From: Lasiodiplodia sp. COLG20
Taxonomy: Eukaryota; Ascomycota; Dothideomycetes; Botryosphaeriales; Botryosphaeriaceae
Direction of reading: 5' to 3'
DNA length: 64,000 nucleotides
Assembly (NCBI GenBank): GCA_009801085.1
Contig: VNWV01000002.1
Span: 3,224,001-3,288,000, forward strand
Shown in pieces: positions 47,714 to 57,963 of the stretch (position 1 is the stretch's first letter; each line of letters opens with the position of its first letter). The notes beneath the pieces were generated by a model. That model was given only the letters and a program-made list of their open reading frames with translations. It was not told the DNA's origin and made no database searches. Position numbers and translations under genes: made by a program.

Positions 47714-50254
47714 TTACGCCATCACTACGGTCTTGACAGTCGTCGTTGAGCCAGCTGACGTCGGCGGAGGGGGAAGCGGTACGTTGGGCGGAGGCGCCGG
47801 CAACGGCATATTTGGCGGCGGCGCCGGTGGTGGCAAACCAAGCACCGGCATCGAGCGCATGGGGTGCACCGACAGCCGCGGCTGTCCGGTTATGTTCGCA
47901 GCTTCCGTCTGACTTCTTGGCGGCTGAGCGGACGAGGGCCGAACAGGCGTCTCGATAGAAGGTGATCGGCCACGTGCAGACACGCCCATTGGACGGCGGG
48001 TCGAGAGGAACGCAACAGGTTCTGAGCGGATTTGCATACTCGTCGGACGGCGGAGCGCTGGCTGGTTCTTTGACTGCGCCTGCTGAGGAGTCGGTGGAAG
48101 CTGCGTCGTGGGCGGCGGAGCAGGGAGAGGGGGTAGAATTTTGGTTGGCGGCCGAGTCGCAGGTTGCGGCGGAATTTGCGTGGGGAATTGCGGTTGAGAC
48201 GCCCTCTGCTTGAGAGCCGGAGTCGGGTTGACATTGACAGGCAGTGCAGGTCCCAAGGATGAAGTACGGCGTGCTGGCATGAAGCTGGTAGGTCTGACGG
48301 GAATGGGACGGAACCCTGGGTTTGGAGAAGGAGTCTGACGCTGTACCGGGCTGGGACTAGGACTCGCCGTAGATAGCACACTGCCAACTGCGGACGGCGG
48401 ACGGGCAGACTCAGCTGTATCAGTCGACACAGCTTGACCGGCGGGTATAGCTATTTTATCGGGGGGTGCGCTGGCGCTGCGGATCGTAGGCATCGGGGTA
48501 TAGCTGTGAGATGTATGCAGATTGAAAGGCCGAGAGAAAGACATGCGGTTCTTGATAGTCCTAGGTGCTGAGCCGTCGGGTGTTGGGGATTTGTGGCCAT
48601 CCTCAGACGAAGGTGCAGGAGATGCTCTCGTGCCTGCCGAAGCGGACCCAAACGGTGAATACCTCTGTGATTCTTGAGACTGATCTTCGCTTGTTGGAGA
48701 GAGCGGTTGCATGGGCATGGATCTGCGCCGAGAACTTGTGCTGGGGCTCATCGAGAAAGATTTCAGAGTTGTAGGGCTGCGTTGAGCCTCGTCTGTGGGT
48801 AGCGGCGTGGAGTCTCGGACAGGAGAAGGAGGGCCAGTTGAAGTTGCAGAAGTCCCCGCGGTCCTATTGGAAGCCATAGACAACCGCGAGTCTTCCCTCA
48901 GCTGGTTCAGCTGGTTCCCGTCATACGAGACGGACGTCGTGGCCATCGAAGAGCCCTCCACCGACCGTCTCTTGAATGTGAACCGAGATGTAGAGGAGGC
49001 TGCGTCCGACACATTTCGACGCATGGCGGAGGAAGGCCACTCCATAGCAGCGTTGGCTGGTGAGCCAACAGGCGAAGTCATCGGCGAACGCTCACTGTCG
49101 AATCGGCTGGGGTCCCTTTGGACGTAGTAACGATGGCTGGGCATTTTGGTAACCTTGCGTAGCTCACTGTCGCGGCCGTTCTCCTGGTCGACGTCTGCTC
49201 GGGTCTTGCGGCCTGCAAGGATATCGATTTCTTGCCTAATCGCTGTCAACCACTCTCCCATCTCCTCAGGGGTGTCAAAGACCAAGAGCAGGATCGTCGC
49301 TGTTCTCCTCGCAGCGGCACCCTGCATGCGCAACCGAGACAGCAGGGACCTCGGCTGTTGGGCGGTCACGGTCCCGTCGTCGGTCGTGGACTGCGAGATC
49401 TGCAGAACCCAATGCTTCCCGGGGATCAGGTCACATGCGAACGCTGCGGAGTCCCTCCCCAGCTGCAAGATCTTTTCAGGCATCCTGTCGGAGGGCCCCT
49501 CGCCGGCGTACTGGAGCAAATAGCCGGAAGTGGACAAGACATAAATTTTGTGCGTCATGTCGGGAACAGCCAAGGTTGAGCTCGTCGACATGCGCTTCTG
49601 CTGTTTCTGCAGCTTCTCTGCGGCTGCGGCGGCCTCGTCGCTCCCATTCGACAAGTCCAGCTTGCTTTGGAGATTCTCTTTGAGGATACTGTATTGTCGC
49701 TTGTGTGCTTGGGTGGAAATAATGGCCTCGGCCGAGGCATTGGTCGCGGGAAGCATGGCATGCTTGAGGGCCTGCGGGTAGGCCTGGAATAGCGGCGGCG
49801 GCTCCCAATTGCTTGCACCCCCTACTCTTGACCTCCGGTTGAAGGAGCTGCCGCGCGATTTCGGTGCCATGGCGCGGTGGTCAGCTGGCTTGTCGAGTGT
49901 GTCGTGCGGGGTGGCAGTAACGGGACTCAGGGCGGTGGTTGGCTTCGCCTCGGGGAGGTCCGGGATGGTGGGTAGACCGCTTTCGTGGTGGCCGCGTGCT
50001 CTCTCGACTCTGGGGCGGCTGAAGAGGCTGAACAGGGACATGCTCGATTTCCGGTTCTCGAGCTTGGCCTGCGGATTCGGTACCGGCTGGGGTGCGACCT
50101 TGTGCTCCGGTGGCGGTGGCACAATGGCGCGAGATCGTCTCCAGCGCGAGCTGTGCGGCACCTGGGCGGTGTCAAGCTGCGTCTGGAGGGGCGGGAGGTT
50201 TTTCTGGCCGCGGCGCGAGCCGACGGACTCGGCGGCCTTTTCGTCCTCGGCCAT
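47714..50254 (-). CDS. PH-domain protein with long disordered Ser/Pro-rich tail
   Basis: One exon. I take the ATG at 50254 (MAEDEKAAESVGSRRGQKN), giving 846 residues. An open frame continues upstream to 50626, but its extra 124 residues look like a translated leader. A segment at about residues 225-347 (TSTLAVPDMTHKIYVLSTSG ... EEMGEWLTAIRQEIDILAG) has the pattern of a pleckstrin-homology domain, ending with the typical Trp-containing helix. The rest is low-complexity, Ser/Thr/Pro-rich, with RRxS-type kinase sites and a poly-proline C-terminus (PPPAPPPNMPLPAPPPNVPL), which could bind profilin or SH3 domains. A cortical or membrane-linked scaffold is plausible. I do not know a characterised homologue. 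Confidence 0.82.
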   Translation of the reverse strand: MAEDEKAAESVGSRRGQKNLPPLQTQLDTAQVPHSSRWRRSRAIVPPPPEHKVAPQPVPNPQAKLENRKSSMSLFSLFSRPRVERARGHHESGLPTIPDLPEAKPTTALSPVTATPHDTLDKPADHRAMAPKSRGSSFNRRSRVGGASNWEPPPLFQAYPQALKHAMLPATNASAEAIISTQAHKRQYSILKENLQSKLDLSNGSDEAAAAAEKLQKQQKRMSTSSTLAVPDMTHKIYVLSTSGYLLQYAGEGPSDRMPEKILQLGRDSAAFACDLIPGKHWVLQISQSTTDDGTVTAQQPRSLLSRLRMQGAAARRTATILLLVFDTPEEMGEWLTAIRQEIDILAGRKTRADVDQENGRDSELRKVTKMPSHRYYVQRDPSRFDSERSPMTSPVGSPANAAMEWPSSAMRRNVSDAASSTSRFTFKRRSVEGSSMATTSVSYDGNQLNQLREDSRLSMASNRTAGTSATSTGPPSPVRDSTPLPTDEAQRSPTTLKSFSMSPSTSSRRRSMPMQPLSPTSEDQSQESQRYSPFGSASAGTRASPAPSSEDGHKSPTPDGSAPRTIKNRMSFSRPFNLHTSHSYTPMPTIRSASAPPDKIAIPAGQAVSTDTAESARPPSAVGSVLSTASPSPSPVQRQTPSPNPGFRPIPVRPTSFMPARRTSSLGPALPVNVNPTPALKQRASQPQFPTQIPPQPATRPPTKILPPLPAPPPTTQLPPTPQQAQSKNQPALRRPTSMQIRSEPVAFLSTRRPMGVSARGRSPSIETPVRPSSAQPPRSQTEAANITGQPRLSVHPMRSMPVLGLPPPAPPPNMPLPAPPPNVPLPPPPTSAGSTTTVKTVVMA

Positions 50255-51020
50255 GACTTGCACAGCGGAGGACGCGCGGTCAAGGGAAAGACATGCACTC
50301 GGCCGGGACGCCGGGGCGATGGGAGGCCTGGGGCTCGTGAACACGAGGGAGCGAGGGAGCGCGAGAGAAGTTGAGGAGAGAGGAGATCGAGGATAGAAGT
50401 CGGGAACGCGCGGGCGGCGGGCGTGACACACGACGCTCGAGGTCAATTTACCTGGGACAGGACTGCAGATTTTGAAGCGGCGCAACCCGGCGAGAGCAGC
50501 CAACGAGTCGGCGGCCAGGCTCAGCAGAGAGCATATCCATGTGCCGCAGCGAGCGGGCGGCAGGCGGAGCAGTGATATGCCACAATGGACTCGCAGGCAA
50601 GCGGTCCCCAGAGACTCGAAAGTCAAAAGGGAGACCGGCTGGTGGCCCGGGACCGGTAGGCTCTGGTGACAGTTTCATCTTAGCGGCCAGGAGTCGGCGT
50701 GCTCGACCTCCGTTTCAACGCGGGCAGAGCGGGCCTAGCGCTGAATTGGACGCGTCCGAAAGAGGAGCAGCCGCACCGCCAACGGCGCGCGTGGCCGCCA
50801 GAAATGGTGCCTGGCGCGGCCTGTGTTCCTGGCGGGGGCGCGTGCAGCGCGGCCGCAGCATCTGTCCATGGGCGCAAGGGCCCTGCATGGACGGCGCGTG
50901 CCATTGGTTGGGCGGCTGATCTGACGCATGCAGCAGTGGGCTGCTGGTGGGGAGACCTCCATCATCGCCGCCGCCGACGAGCTCATCCGCACTACAAAGC
51001 AGAACGCCCCGCGAGAATCC
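50255..51020. promoter_or_regulatory. Shared divergent promoter of the PH-domain and coiled-coil genes
   Basis: Divergent starts lie 766 bp apart (673 bp if the right gene starts at 50928). The region is GC-rich with no TATA box. Confidence 0.45.
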
Positions 51021-52103
51021 ATGCCAGACATCAACAGCCTCCCGGGCGCTCTCTCCACCATGGCTCAGGAGAATCAGACCCCCAGCCCGCACCAGGCGCC
51101 GCACTCGCTGGCCGCCGCCGCCGCCCTCAATGCCCACGAAGAGCGCCGCTCCACCAGCTCGAGCGCCCGCAACTCGACCAGCCGCCGCCGCTCCAGCGTC
51201 CGCATGAATCTCAACCTCATGGATCCCAACCTGCCCATGCCCTCCGAGGTCCAGATGAGCCCGACGCTGCACTCGCACCGCCCGTCGTGGCCCGCGAGCC
51301 CATCGCACCAGCGCGCCCCGAGCTTGGGCGAGATCCACCAGGAGCTCGAAAACGAGCAGGAGGCGCAAGTCGTATGGCGATCCCCCTCTTTGCGTGCTCA
51401 TTCGAGCACTGGCTGATGCGCCTGTGCACTCCTAGAACCGCTTGCTGCAGATGATTCGCCGCCAGCAGGCAGAGATCGCTACGCTTCGGGCCAGCGACAG
51501 CACCCCGCCGGCCTCAGGCCAGCGCGATAGCGCCATCGACGACAGCACCCCCTCTTCCGAGCGCTCTCTTTCTCTGCCCCAGTCTGCCACCGCCTCGCAG
51601 TCCAATGTCTCCCAGATCGCCCCTCCCCGCTCGCGCTCGCCAATGCCCGCCGCCCAAGGCCAGGGCAGCCTCTCGCGCAACAGCAGCTATAGACAGTCCC
51701 GGAACAGTAGCAGGGCGGGCAGCCCCGCTCTGCGCCCAACATCGCACCACAGCGAGAGTGGCGACTGGCTCCTGGGAAGCTCGGGAAGCAGGGACGAGAG
51801 TGCATTCTACCAGGCTGAGACCCAGATGCTCACGCGGGAGAACCAGATGCTCAAGATGAGGATTCGTGAACTTGGTGTGTACCCAAATGTGGCTGAGCGG
51901 CACGGCGACTAACACAGACAGAACGCCAACTCCATGAGCTCAACCCAAATTCTCCTCAAGCGCCGGCCATCAGCTCGAACCTCTCCAGCCCGCCGCTGCG
52001 CCCGGCCGAAGATTCAACCACGGCGGGCGCCGGAGCTAGCGACACCCGGCCTACTCCCACCGACGCCGCAGCTAGTGTACCGCCGGCAACGTCCGCGTCA
52101 TAG
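51021..52103 (+). CDS. Ser-rich protein with short coiled coils, fungal-specific, function unknown
   Basis: Exons 51021-51371, 51436-51874 and 51922-52103 give 323 residues. An in-frame ATG at 50928 would add 31. I prefer 51021 because the fungal-like N-terminus MPDINSLPGALSTMAQEN starts there, but this is not certain. Two helical segments with heptad-like spacing (EIHQELENEQEAQVNRLLQM and TQMLTRENQMLKMRIRELER) span the two splice junctions. Between them are long Ser/Arg/Pro-rich stretches (RRSTSSSARNSTSRRRSS), likely phosphorylated. The third exon ends in Ala/Pro/Thr-rich sequence. The second intron (47 nt) has a GACTAAC branch site. I recognise the type as a widespread hypothetical fungal protein but can assign no function. 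Confidence 0.75.
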
Positions 52104-55100
52104 GCGGCTCAGATCTCTCTCCACTCTGGTTGGTCTCGTATCATGACTCTCTGCTTCCAATTTTGGACTTTCTCGGCATTTCATTGGCACGAAGCACGGC
52201 GCAAGGCATCCAGCACTAACACGATATTCATGGGTTAACGGCTTTCGATAAGCGAGTTTGGACTTTTTTTCTTTGGTCAAGCGTAACAATGGGAAAGGTT
52301 TTGTGCGGGTGATGTCTAATGTGATCGGCGGGGTTTGGCGCAGGTACAAGGGTGCTGATTACGGCGCGGCACAGCAAGGAGAGTTCCAGCCAACGACTTT
52401 CTTCCAATCTTAACGAGCCACTGTGAAGCGGGCGTTTCTTGATGGGTCTAATCCAACAGAGGATTTCCGACGGGGTTGAAGGCCGAATGACCAACGGAGG
52501 CACAAGTGCGCTTCGCGCGGCAGAGGCGCGTCCAGTCCGTCCCCACACAACAGAGAACTGTTGCGTTGCCGCCCATGTCCGACCAGTGACATCTTTCGTT
52601 TTCATCCAATTTGTTTAGATTTGATCCACACGGCTGCGCCGCTCTCCCTTTCCCGCGCCCCACCGCCAACCGCCCAACCAACCAAATACGAGAAAACCAC
52701 ACCTATGCCGAGACATCGATATATTCTTCCATGGACTTGCGCTTGGCGATGCAGCCACGCACGAAGAAGACTATTGTATATGCTTTCTCAATTACAGCGG
52801 CGGTACGTATGAACGTGACCCACAAAAGACGATGGGACTTTGGGCAGGCAACTACGCGCTTCGCAGGGAGATACTATGGTTCGTCACATCGCTCATTGCC
52901 CCTTTCGGAATCACCTCCACGGATATTGGAGCCCCACTTTCTCTACTCTCCACTTGTCCCCCTTCTTCTTTCCCCCGCCACTCCCGAATCCGATCGCCGA
53001 GCTCAAAGCGGCTCGCCGCGATAAGGGGTGATGTGGAGAAGAAGGGAGATTCGATGCGCTCCCTATCGCCGTTGTACCTCCTCGCCTCCCATGCCGTCGA
53101 TGCGTCTTAGCTGGCAGATCATATAGAGCGTCCAGTGACGCTGCCGCCGCCGCCGCCGCCGCCGCCACCTCCGCCGTTGCCGCGGCTGCCACAAAGAGAC
53201 TTGGACCATCCCTTAGTCCCGTCGTGAAAGGACATTGCACTGTCAATAACGGCGGCGGCAGTAAATGGCCGAAAGCTCTGCACCATGAAGCGGAATGCAT
53301 GATAACGGCTAGTAATCAATCGGGCGTTCGTGCTGCAAGCACAGGTGGACTAACAGCGGGCAACTACATGGTACGAGCACGTGGGGAGGAGGATACTATC
53401 GTTTCAGTGTACGGACGGTCGTGCAACCACAGGCGCGAGCATGGACATTATCTGCACATGACGTGGACTTCGTCAACTCGATTACCGGTTCGAGAGATAC
53501 GTCCTCATCGAGGTAAGCGGGTATTTGACCGTTATTCCTTTAGTCTATTTAGGCCTGAAAGAAGGCAAAGTCAATCTAGTTTCACAGTATCCATCGTACA
53601 TGCATACAAACGAGCTCGGATGGATAATTCGGGTTGAGGGCTATCGCGCAACTCAGCACACTCAGCGTTGTCAAAGCATCAGACATTCTCCTTTTCAACG
53701 GAACCGACTGCGATGGTGCTTTCGATTCACGGTACTTCCCTTCATTGCCTGACTCAACGCGCCACCGTTGAGGCGCGCCTCACTTTGCTCGCGCTCGTCC
53801 GCAATAACGTCTGCTCGGAGCCGACCACCCGACGTAACCGCTTGAACGACATCGGATACTCTCGCATCTCTCCCTCCTGGCATCCGAGCTCGTCTTGGCA
53901 ATCGAGATCCGGGCTGCAACTCGGGGGAAAATAGAAAAGGAGCGAACGACGAAGCGAGGGCGGCCAGATTCTGGACCTGCAAGAAGGCTGGTCGTCGAGC
54001 CGGGAATGGGTTTGAAGCCTACGCTCGTGCTCGTGTTTAGTCGTCATTGTGGTCGGACGCTGGGTCACAAGCCCATACCCCTCCCGCATTCCGCACGCAT
54101 GACATTACAGTACAGCCGATGAATGGAATTATCACTCCATGGCCCGTCAGCGGCTCAAAAGAACGAAGGTGGCGTTTGCGGATGTGCGCGTCTGGACTGA
54201 TCTCCCAAAGCTTGGGACGGGGGTGAGACGGCTTGTTGCCTGGCCGGGTGGCTGGCTGACTGGGACGGGCTCTGGCGGGACGGCTGGCTAGCTGCTTGCT
54301 GGCGACGGCTGAACGGTGCCTGCTGCCACCGCAGACGCCGTTGCGCCGGCATGTACCACGTACGCGGGGCCAGCGTGTACACAGCGCTGCTCCTCGCACG
54401 AGCGAGCTACTAGCCTCTCCCTTCTCATCGGACGCTCCGCCGATCTGTGAGCTACACCTGCGTTCAGGCCGCGTCGCGCTTTTTCGTGGTGGCTATGTCA
54501 CAGCCAAGCGAGCTGGAAGAATGTCGGCCGTACGGAAGCTGCGACCATGGCGGACGGGTCGCGATAGCGATCATCGCGGCTTGCAACACGGCCGGCGTTG
54601 CATGCGGCTGATGGCGTTGTGGATCCGATGCGGGCGGTGGGAAGCTTAGCCTCGTTTGGGCTATTATAGTCTCCACGCCCTCTTGCCGCGTCAAGTTGGC
54701 ATTGTTGTGGAAACGTTCTATGCTAAGAGCGATTGATGAGGGCGTGTTGGCAATGACTGATGCTCGTACACAGAAGCTAGTAATTGAGGAATTGATCTTG
54801 GTGGAGGTTTGACGAGGTACGAATGTGCCGACTAAGTACATTAGAGTATAGGTATAGAAAGATGTACCTCTATTCTTGCTTTCTTTTTTCCATAGTCAGA
54901 ACTAGTCACTTGATGACTAGTAAGTTAGTGCTAGATGATGTGGGGAAACGGGTGGGAGCATCTGCACTGGGCCGACCAAAAAAAAAAAAAATTCTACGAA
55001 GCATGAAAGTGTGGGACAAGAAGCCCAACACAAGATCTCACAAATTTAAGGATAGAGCCCTTCAAAGAAGGTTCATCACCGCACGGAAACTTTCTAGTAA

Positions 55101-55499
55101 GAATGATCGTCCTTAACTCCAACCACTGAAGCGATCAACCATAAGGTTACTACCACACTATTTACTCCACAACACCTTTTCCTCCTCGCCCATGTGCCGG
55201 CAGTACGAGTGCCCCGAATGCTTTGTTTGAAAGCAAGAAGAGCAGGATGTGCAATAGGGGAATAAAACATAACGCCGGAGTTGAGGAAAGGATGAACAGC
55301 TGTGATCCCTGTTGTTGATCCTAACCCAAAAAAGCCCAAGCTGATCTCCAGATAGCTTTATTGGATGATCTACGTCGAAGTTATTGGATCCACTCGTCAC
55401 CTTCCTAGAGGACGCGCAGTTGCCTGCCTGACCTCGCAAAGGAGATTATTAAGACATGAAATCAGAAAAAAAGGACACGGCCAAACCCAGGCCCGCCTA
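52104..55499. other. Intergenic region between the coiled-coil gene and SEC62
   Basis: A 3.4-kb stretch between convergent genes. It holds a GCC microsatellite (53143-53166) and an A14 run (54978-54991). Several GC-rich open frames occur on both strands, none with recognisable domains or splice structure. No tRNA or transposon was seen. Confidence 0.4.
53143..53166 (+). repeat. (GCC)8 microsatellite
   Basis: Eight perfect GCC units are followed by interrupted GCC-like triplets to about 53190. They lie outside any gene I can support. Such tracts in fungi are often length-polymorphic. Confidence 0.9.
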
Positions 55500-56942
55500 C
55501 TACTCCTCGTCAGCCTCCTCAACGCTCGCCTGCAATCGCGGGCGCAATTCTCCAGCCGGAGGTGCAACACCAGTTGCGGCAGGGGCTCCACCGACGACCG
55601 TCTCAGGAGCTGCAGCCGGCTGTTCCTGAGCCGGTGCTGCAGGTGCAGGTGCCGTGGTTGGAGTGGGTCCGTGTGCATGGCCGTGACTATGAGGGTGGTT
55701 GTGGCTGTGAGCGGCCGCCTCCTTGGCTTTCTTCTTCTCAGCCCTTTCCGCCTTCTTTGCCTTCTTTGCCTCCTTTGCGTTCTTCTTGTCTTCCTCGGTC
55801 TGTGCAACGAGTTAGTTGGTATCATCCCAGTTGTGTTTCAGATATCGTGAGGGAGCGCAAAACGATTCCGTGGGAAAATATGGAAGACTTACCTCCTGCC
55901 AAGCCCACACGGGTCGGAACGAGTCGAAGAATCCGACATCCTCAAAGAGGTTGGGATACAGCCAGAGACCAGGCGGAACGATGAAGACGGTGATGCAGAA
56001 CAAGATCAGGCGGAAAATAGCCATGGCGAAGAAGAGACCAATCAGACCAAGCATACCCATGCTGAGGTACCAAACACCTTGACGCATAACGAGCGGCCAC
56101 AGAGGGAACATCACAACAGCAAAGACGGCGATCAGAGCAAGGACAGCGTACAGCTTCTGCTTCCACTGGGGGCCCTCGTACAGCCACACGTAGTGAGACT
56201 CGTCGTCCGCGTTCTGCTGTTGTTCCACCCGCACCGTCCAGAGTCCCTTGACGCGCTTCTTCTTTCCATGGGCGTGGCCCTCGTGCGGGTCGATTTTGGT
56301 AACGCGGAGAGCAAGGAGGGAGAGGGGGAGGAGCTTGAACGCATTTTCGGCAGTAGCACGGTCTGTAACAGGCGGGAGCAGACTGTTCTTCGCGCGGGCC
56401 TTCTGGTAGGCTTCGGAGTGGAGAGCGCGAATAGCACGCTTGACTGGAGCTTGAAGTTAGGCCAGATATTGAAAGAAAGTTTCAAACAAGTTACCTCGAA
56501 ACATGTCCTTGCGCTTCTCGTTGAAAATGCACGTGCGAGGCTTCAGATCCTGGCTTCTGAGGAAGTTCGCAACGGCGATGGCCTGAGGAGTTGGGGGACC
56601 GGGTTGGACAGGCTGGGCTCCGGGAGGCATAGGGCGCGGCTGTCCTTGCTGCGGAGGTGGGCCGCCCTGCTGGGCAGCTTGCTGCTGAGCGGCCTGTTGC
56701 TGCATCATCTGCTGCTGGCGCATGGCCTGCGCCTTAAGCTGCTCGACGTACTGCGGCACGGTCATGCCGTGCTTCTGCGCCTCTGCGGCCAGTTGGCGCT
56801 GCATGAACTGGATTTGCTCCGGAGTGGGCTGCTGGCCGGGACGAAGCGGCGGAGGCATAGGGCCACCGGGACCGGGCATCGGGCCTGGCATTGGTTGTCC
56901 AGCTTGCGGGCCTGCGGGGCCCTGGTTGGGAGGTGTAGCCAT
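55500..56942 (-). CDS. SEC62: Sec62, ER post-translational translocation subunit
   Basis: Exons on the minus strand: 56942-56495, 56443-55893 and 55799-55500, giving 432 residues. A Pro/Gln-rich N-terminal extension (about residues 1-115) precedes the conserved cytosolic Sec62 domain (AIAVANFLRSQDLKPRTCIFNEKRKDMFR). Two membrane helices follow at about residues 247-268 and 280-308. The Sec62 signature WLYPNLFEDVGFFDSFRPVW comes next, then a charged Lys/Glu helix and a His-rich stretch (HSHNHPHSHGHAHG). Sec62 works with Sec63 and Sec61 to bring completed precursors into the ER. The His-rich part of the tail is unusual and could bind metal. All introns have clean consensus sites; the last is 93 nt. 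The gene shares a short divergent promoter with RPL12. Confidence 0.96.
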
Positions 56943-57288
56943 TGCTGGGGAAAAGCTGCAGATGGGCGGGTGAATTTAAAAGGCCAGAGTCGAGGCGCAG
57001 GTGGGAGGGCGGCTCGGGGTACTCTCTGCAAGCACGCGTCCTGAGCGAAGCGGTCGCACGGAAAGGTAACGTCGCGGATACGCGGGTTGGTTAAAGACAC
57101 ATCGCATCACCGCGAGCGGTCGGCCATGGTGTTCGCCGCAGCCGCTAGCGCGCCAAGCCGGCCGGCGCCAAGCCCCCACACTGTAGCCGAAAAACACTTT
57201 TCCTTCGATATCGCGTCTCATCTCTTCCTCTGCACCCGCGACATCTTCGACCTCACCGAAAGAGACAGACTACCTTACAGCACTAGCC
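56943..57288. promoter_or_regulatory. Compact divergent promoter of SEC62 and RPL12
   Basis: Only 346 bp separate two divergent start codons, one of them of a ribosomal protein gene. Pyrimidine-rich sequence before the RPL12 ATG (57195-57270) is typical of highly expressed fungal genes. No TATA box is evident. Confidence 0.6.
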
Positions 57289-57963
57289 ATGCCGTAAGTA
57301 TCGTCCTTTTGGGCTCTGGCTATTACTCCAAGGCTAATGCCCGCGCGCTCGCAGTCCCAAGTTCGATCCCAATGAGGTCAAGATTATCCACCTGAGGGCC
57401 ACGGGTGGTGAGGTTGGTGCCTCGTCTGCCCTCGCCCCCAAGATCGGTCCTCTTGGTCTGTCTCCCAAGAAGGTTGGTGAAGATATCGCCAAGGCCACGT
57501 AAGTACTCTTTCCCGCGAGCAGATGCGACGGGCGCAACGCTGACAATGTGCGTTTTTCAGTGGCGACTGGAAGGGTCTCCGTGTCACGGTCCGCCTCACC
57601 ATCCAGAACCGTCAGGCCGCCGTCTCGGTCGTTCCCTCCGCCTCTTCCCTGGTCATCAAGGCCCTCAAGGAGCCGCCGCGTGACCGCAAGAAGGAGAAGA
57701 ACATCAAGCACACCAAGTCCATCCCTCTGGACGAGATCATTGAGATTGCCCGCACCATGAGGTTCAAGTCGATGGCCAAGTCCCTCGAGGGTACCGTCAA
57801 GGAGATTCTCGGCACTGCCTTCTCCACTGGCTGCCAGGTTGATGGCCGCTCGCCCAAGGACATCTCTGACGACATTGAGGCTGGCGAGATCGAGAGTAAG
57901 TTTTGGCAGTGGCACCGATGGCGCAATGCGCATGCTAACAAATGTGTAGTCCCTGAGGAGTAG
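57289..57963 (+). CDS. RPL12: 60S ribosomal protein L12 (uL11)
   Basis: Exons 57289-57293, 57355-57498, 57561-57895 and 57950-57963 give 165 residues, the exact size of eukaryotic L12. The product starts [20 protein letters not shown] and carries [28 protein letters not shown], the methylated Lys/Pro region. It ends with [20 protein letters not shown] and IPEE. The first coding exon is only five bases (ATGCC) and the last is 14 bases; both junctions restore family residues. uL11 forms the base of the ribosomal P stalk that recruits elongation factors. Three introns in a short gene is common for ribosomal proteins in this group. Confidence 0.97.

Noticed and set aside
50255..50626. 124-residue upstream extension of the PH-domain frame
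   Set aside because: Unlike the rest of the protein it is Leu/Arg/Pro-rich without features, and MAEDEKAAESVG is a more natural start. Probably 5' leader.
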